Below are positions 8,342-12,356 of a stretch of DNA of 12,356 bases, in pieces; the stretch's first letter is position 1; each line of letters begins with the position of its first letter. A program made the translations under genes and the position numbers. The stretch comes from Euperipatoides rowelli. Its lineage: Eukaryota; Onychophora; Udeonychophora; Euonychophora; Peripatopsidae. The stretch lies in assembly GCA_003024985.2 (NCBI GenBank), contig PXIH01S0056768.1; one strand, written 5' to 3'. The notes beneath the pieces are model-generated. The model saw only the letters and a program-made list of their open reading frames with translations, searched no databases and was not told the DNA's origin.

Positions 8342-9057
8342 GATTATTTTCTAATGATCTTTGAAGAAATAATGTGTTTTGTTGTGACAAGACCACTGTT
8401 GCCAAGAAAATAATTTAAGTGTGACCATATCATAATGTTCTATGAAGAAACATTGTGTATTTTTTATGGAAACATAACAATTACCACTGTTGTCATGACA
8501 ATAATTTCAGTAGGACTATATACTAATGGGCTATGAAGAAACAATGGTTTTTGTTGGGGCAATATAAACATCACTATTTATATTGCACAGATTTCTTCAT
8601 AGATCATTAGGATATCGTCATACTGAAATTGTTGGCATGGCAACAGTGATAGTGATTCTTTTGCCACAACCAAACATGTTATTTTGTCATTATCATTGTT
8701 GCCATGACAATAATTTCAGAATAACCTTATCCTATAAATCAATGAAAAAACACATTGTTTTCTTGTTCATCATAAACTTAAACAGTCACCATGATCACAA
8801 TTTCAGTTTGGCCATAGCCTAATGATTTATGAAGAAACAATGTTGTGGCAACAGAACAATTTAACACTGTTTCCATGACAATAATTTTTTTTTTTGACCA
8901 TATCATAATGATCCACGATGAAACATTTTGTTTTGTTGTGGCAACAAAACACCACTGTTATTATGATTTATGAAGAAACAATGTGTTTTGTTGTGGCAAC
9001 AAAACACCACTGTTATAATGATTTATGAAGAAACAATGTGTTTTGTTGTGGCAACAA
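8342..9057 (+). repeat. ~90-bp satellite array, block 4, with an inverted unit and a 55-bp variant
   Basis: About eight units. One unit, about 8591-8677, is on the opposite strand: it reads TTCTTCATAGATCATTAGGA and then GGCATGGCAACAGTG, the reverse complement of the consensus. At 8941-9057 the period drops to 55 bp, because each unit lacks the stretch between CCACTGTT and AATGAT. Those last copies are nearly identical, which points to recent local amplification. The block ends at the N at 9058. Confidence 0.9.
8559..8586. repeat. Perfect hairpin at a satellite inversion point
   Basis: GCAATATAAA and TTTATATTGC are exact reverse complements separated by eight bases. The similarity extends outward, with a deletion, because GAAGAAACAATGG to the left mirrors TTTCTTCATAG to the right. 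This marks where the satellite changes strand. Confidence 0.9.
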
Positions 9058-9058
9058 N

Positions 9059-9152
9059 GTTCTCCCATAACCATTTGTATAATTGACGTTTTTTGTTCTC
9101 CATGACATTTGTATAATTGACGTTTTTTGTTCTCCCATAACCATTTGTATAA
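9059..9152. repeat. Short tandem repeat of 36- and 34-bp units, copy B
   Basis: Positions 9059-9147 are identical to 4057-4145. The unit continues for about six more bases (TATAAT) before diverging into ORF2 linker sequence. The N at 9058 borders it on the left. Confidence 0.92.
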
Positions 9153-10258
9153 TATATTCCTACACGTATTCATAGTTGTATACCTATTCTTGCTTAGCTT
9201 ATAGAATAAATTATTTTGCACAACACCTTCCAAATACTCAATTTTCCCCTTGGCTCCCACTATTCCACCATGATCACTATTCCCTTCTCCCAACTTCTCA
9301 TTTACTTAATCATACAGTTTTTTAATGCAATATAAATCTTTCTGTTATCATTCACCTGCTTTTCAGCAGCTGTTCTATTATAGGCAACTGCCTTAACTAT
9401 GGACCAACACACAGCTGATTAGTATCCATCTGTAAATTATCAAATTGAAAATTTAGCTCGATTAGGGCTGCCTTAATCAATTCCTGATCCCATTTGGGGA
9501 TATATCCTCTAACATTGTTAAAAACAACCTTACAACAATCAATAATACATGATCAGTACATGGGTATAAAAATAGTTTATTTTCTTAGCCATAGTCCAAC
9601 ACTTTTGCTACTGCAACTATATCTAGCCTATTACTCTTCCCATATTTGGTGACTGGTTGACCAGCCCTGTATTTTATTGACCACTGTCAAGTCCAATAAT
9701 CCACACCTATCCAGGAACTTCTCAAATACCTTATACTTACTGTCATTATTAATATTCCAGTCACCAATTACAATATTACATTATCATTGCAAGTTCCTTA
9801 ATTTTGCCTTTTAATTTTCTGTAATACACCAATCTCAATGCTGGTACAATTGGAAAGTGCACATTAAAAAACGCAATCAAATCCACATCACTTCTGCCAC
9901 CATGTACATTAACCCTTCGTAAACTGTCACAACATTCCGAATCCCCATCCACTTCTGCCACCATATACATTAACCTTTCATCAACTATCACAACATTCTG
10001 CACATTACATAGAAAGTTATGCCTTACCAATATTACCATACCAGCTTTGGCTGTTTTGGCTCTAGCTTCAGAGACTTGAAACGGTCTACTTAGCATTCTC
10101 CATAAATTTCTTTGGTCTGCTAACTTAACTTTCGTTTCCTGCAAAAAAAAAAAAAAAACATAAATTTAGCATGATGGTAATTAATTTCTTGGCAATTATG
10201 AACACTTTTTTTTTTACCAAACCCTCTGACATTTAATGAACAAAAATTAAATTTTATG
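9153..10258 (-). pseudogene. L1/Tx1-like ORF2: endonuclease domain and linker (broken)
   Basis: The APE-like endonuclease nicks target DNA to prime reverse transcription. Read from 10258 downward, it shows NFCSLNVRGFGKKK (metal-binding Asn in NVRG), then QETKVKLADQRNLW (catalytic Glu, about 10143-10100). An open frame to 9776 continues into NIVIGDWNINND, whose GDWN (9765-9754) is the GDxN motif. After a frameshift comes KYGKSNRLDIVAVAKVLDYG, equivalent to the SRLD motif (9635-9618), and TDH (9557-9549), the terminal catalytic His box. All key endonuclease residues are therefore visible, in three or more frames. A linker follows, containing GYIPKWDQELIKAAL and LGEGNSDHGG, down to the tandem repeat. 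A T-run of 17 bases at about 10143-10159 on the coding strand has broken the frame just before QET. The RT that should follow is found at 4056-3519. Confidence 0.85.
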
Positions 10259-10441
10259 TTTGTACTCCATAAATAACTAAAATATAAAGTAAGAAGGAAA
10301 GAAAAAAAATATCTTCTGTTTTAACAACTAATAACAAACTAAATGAACAGATTTTCTTCATTGTTACCCATTCCAGTTTAAACATAATCACTATAAAAAA
10401 CAAAACCGTTAACATGGCACTGCTTGCCAACCCCTTCATCA

Positions 10442-10850
10442 CTAGCAATACTGCTTTTTATTATCAATTTTTACATTTTTAGTGTGCAAGTTGTCCAACT
10501 GCTCTCTTCTCTCTGCTCCACTTTTATTACTACTAAACACATTTGATAACATTGCATTCCCACTCATAACATTTAATAAGTCATTCCCACTCTTATGGCT
10601 ATTCACGTCTTGTACATCCATCTTTTTACTGATCTTGTTCGGCTAGACCGCAAGATTGCAAGCGAGATCTCATTCTAACTGTGACTCGTCTGTATTACAG
10701 TACCACGATCCACCAGCTGATTCTGGTTTTTTCATTTCACCTTTTTGCTCTCCACCACTTTCCGCTGTTTCGCCATTTACCTCCCCTTCTTCATCCTTTT
10801 TTCTACATTCTCACACTCCATTTCATCTTCATAGATATATTACATAACTA
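10442..10850 (-). pseudogene. ORF1 C-terminal tail of an L1/Tx1-like LINE (broken)
   Basis: Read from about 10835 downward, MECENVEKR closely resembles the HECENGMEK end of the second zinc knuckle in the ORF1 piece at 19-620. It is followed by a Glu/Lys/Gly/Ser-rich tail (KDEEGEVNGETAESGGEQ and beyond), two stops and a frame change. A final stretch starting MDVQDVNSHKSGNDLLNVM ends in a stop at 10444-10442. The ORF2 endonuclease begins about 180 bases downstream, the expected ORF1-ORF2 order. The zinc knuckles themselves are missing or unrecognisable: sequence above 10850 does not give CLKC. The assignment rests on the shared ECEN motif, composition and position. Confidence 0.6.
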
Positions 10851-11010
10851 GAAGAATCTGCAACCCTCTTCTAATTATGCTCTAAATTTAAGTTATATAT
10901 CATAATCTAAAGATACAGAATGGTGGTTGATCAGGCACTAATCTTAATATACCTGATGCCCTAAAAATAGGATGTATTTTTTTTTCAACAAAATAGGATT
11001 AAATTAATTA
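10851..11010. other. Unassigned AT-rich spacer
   Basis: I see no open frame, satellite unit or terminal repeat here. It may hold badly decayed ORF1 upstream sequence of the neighbouring minus-strand element. Confidence 0.4.
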
Positions 11011-11180
11011 AAACAAGTGTTTTGTTGTGGCAATATAAGCATTACTACTGTTGACATGACAATTTTTTCAGAATGACCATACCCTAAAGATCTATGAAGA
11101 AACACTGTATTTTGTTTTGGCAACAAAAACTTTAACATTGTTGCCAAGACAAAAATTTCAGTTTGTCCAATGTCCATATT
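11011..11180 (+). repeat. ~90-bp satellite array, block 5
   Basis: There are about two units, with TTTTGTTGTGGCAATATAAG near 11020 and TTTTGTTTTGGCAACAAAAA near 11112. They end in a small duplication, GTCCAATGTCCATATT. Confidence 0.88.
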
Positions 11181-11643
11181 AAAGGTTTAATTTATTATCT
11201 ATATCATAATTAAATAGTTTACATAAATGGATAACAGTAAATTCAAATTCAGATCTAGCCAATTTTTTATTTTATTTCCTTTGGCCCGTTGGGATATAAG
11301 GAAATTTACAATGATATAATATGATTCATAGATTTTAAATATATAAGAAAGAAAGAACATAGCTCAATTAAACTACTAAAAAGTCATGCTGCTGTATTAT
11401 TGATAATTCTTATCATAGAGTATATTGGTGATTTTGACATTCTAGTTGTTCTAGAGTATGTCAAATTGAATTTACCTGTATTTCTAGTTTGAATACTAGA
11501 AGTTTCAAAATGCGTAGGCAACATAAATTAGGGCATGCTTTAAAGAAACTATTTGCAAAGCTAGCCACTAAAAAATCTCTACTACCTTGATTAGATTTTT
11601 TAGTGCTAACTATCAACACATTTTGAAACTTCTGGTTTTCAAA
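11181..11643. other. Unclassified insert in the satellite containing a nested fold-back
   Basis: This non-satellite stretch separates two satellite blocks. Its right half is a double inverted repeat. The outer arms are 11485-11514 and 11617-11646 (GAAGTTTCAAAATG against CATTTTGAAACTTC at their cores). The inner arms are 11560-11578 and 11593-11610 (CACTAAAAAATCT against AGATTTTTTAGTG), with a 14-base loop. It may be a fold-back or MITE-type element, but I cannot define terminal repeats with a target duplication. The left half (11181-11484) shows nothing I recognise and no long open frame. Confidence 0.5.
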
Positions 11644-11646
11644 CTA
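11485..11646. repeat. Nested inverted repeat (long hairpin)
   Basis: The outer arms of about 30 bases are roughly 80 per cent complementary. The inner arms have 13 perfectly paired bases around a 14-base loop. An unpaired stretch of about 45 bases lies on the left between outer and inner arms, against only about six on the right. An insertion or deletion has therefore made an originally more regular palindrome asymmetric. Confidence 0.82.
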
Positions 11647-12071
11647 TCCTGATGATATTAAGAAACATGATTTGTTGAGGTAACAGAAGAGTTTAACACT
11701 AATTCTAAGACAATAATTTCCTTATGACCATATCATAATGAGCAATGAAGAAATAAGTTTTGATTTGGCGGCATAAACTCTCCTGTTGCCATGTCAATCA
11801 TTTCAGTATGAATAAATTTTAATGATGTATGGGAAAAAAAAAAAAAAGAAGGTGTTATGATTGTGGCAAAATAATCATTACCCCTATTGCCAAGACAATA
11901 ATTTCAGTAAACAATATTTTAATCATCTATGAAGAAATACGGTGTTTTGTTGTGGCAAAAGAAACATGTTTACTATGGTTATGACAATAATTTCAGTATG
12001 ACTATACCAACATGATGGAATTTGTTTTGTTGTGGTAACAAAAATAATTTCAATACTACAATATCTTAATG
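11644..12071 (+). repeat. ~90-bp satellite array, block 6
   Basis: About five diverged units run up to the poly(T) at 12072. The last 17 bases, ACTACAATATCTTAATG (12055-12071), are identical to 4482-4498 and differ at several sites from the usual GACCATATCCTAATG. Confidence 0.88.
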
Positions 12072-12356
12072 TTTTTTTTTTTTTATTTTTTTTTTATTTA
12101 GCTAAAAATCAAACCCACATACATTAAAACCAACAGAACCCCACAACCACAATCCCCAAACAAAACCCAAGGATATACCACTTCATACATCATTTATCTA
12201 ACTATATTCTCATCCAAACATAGCTACAGTATATAGTCTACTTAAAAAAAAAAAAAAACCCAAAAAACAACAATAAAAAATTAAATGTTAACATTTACAT
12301 TTTTCAAATCACACTACCTCAAATTACAGCAAACACCAGAAGGATTATCACAATCA
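12072..12356 (-). mobile_element. 3' end with poly(A) of a minus-strand retroelement (runs out of the window)
   Basis: On the minus strand the sequence ends in AGCTAAATAAAAAAAAAATA followed by more A. This is a poly(A) tract with an AATAAA signal (about 12098-12093) directly abutting satellite. Upstream, the minus strand is rich in G and T and poor in C over about 270 bases, unlike its surroundings. A second A/T homopolymer lies at about 12244-12257. I find no confident protein in it, so it is probably 3' untranslated region. Orientation, tail and neighbourhood make an L1/Tx1-like element most likely. The 17-bp flanking sequence matches the flank of the ORF1 start at 4481, suggesting the two are ends of one kind of insertion. 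Confidence 0.6.

Noticed and set aside
4482-9057. CRISPR array
   Set aside because: The repeats are long, diverged and variably spaced, without unique spacers of uniform size, and the setting is eukaryotic transposon DNA.
10254-10448. Minus-strand hydrophobic small protein
   Set aside because: It lies between the ORF1 stop and the ORF2 endonuclease start. Its hydrophobicity comes from AT-rich spacer sequence.
10656-10847. Plus-strand Ser/Pro-rich frame
   Set aside because: It is the complement of a Glu/Gly/Lys-rich ORF1 tail, with no signal or domain.
1-12356. A host gene, or a new gene system, in this window
   Set aside because: No frame outside transposon remnants shows a recognisable domain, splice-supported exon series or sustained coding bias. 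All long frames are explained by retroelements, transposase debris or satellite.

Overview
The window looks like repeat-rich, gene-poor nuclear DNA from an animal. It is AT-rich, has no intact host gene, and is built from decayed transposons set into a dispersed tandem repeat. L1/Tx1-like and CR1/Jockey-like non-LTR retrotransposons, a tRNA-derived SINE and a PIF/Harbinger DNA transposon occurring together fit an invertebrate or lower-chordate metazoan, perhaps aquatic. I cannot name the species. Six single N bases (447, 705, 3097, 3138, 4146, 9058) show that this is a draft assembly.

Layout: positions 19-1261 and 3519-4145 (minus strand) hold pieces of an L1/Tx1-like element: an ORF1 end with CCHC zinc knuckles, and an ORF2 reverse transcriptase (RT). 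The RT is split in two by a 5'-truncated CR1/Jockey-like LINE on the plus strand (1262-3511), flanked by a 7-bp target duplication. Positions 4147-4481 (minus) look like an ORF1 start. From 4482 to 12071 the background is a ~90-bp satellite of roughly 35 recognisable units. Into it have gone a SINE (5011-5269), a second CR1/Jockey-like LINE fragment (about 6090-7286), a 825-bp PIF/Harbinger derivative (7514-8338), a further L1/Tx1-like piece (9059-10850, minus: ORF1 tail, endonuclease, linker) and an unclassified fold-back sequence (within 11181-11643). Positions 12072-12356 look like the polyadenylated 3' end of another minus-strand retroelement.

Nothing here is likely to make a working protein, because every coding stretch has frameshifts or stops. 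What matters is the structure. An exact 89-bp sequence occurs at 4057-4145 and 9059-9147, each copy touching an N. The L1/Tx1-like ORF2 reads in domain order from the right part (endonuclease, linker, 10258 down to 9148) into the left part (linker, RT, 4056 down to 700). The 4.9-kb block 4147-9057 may therefore be misplaced in the assembly, or may be a genuine insertion. Separately, a 17-bp sequence is shared by the 5' end of the ORF1 start at 4481 and the poly(A) end at 12072. It looks like one target-site duplication whose two halves have ended up on the wrong sides of the satellite block.
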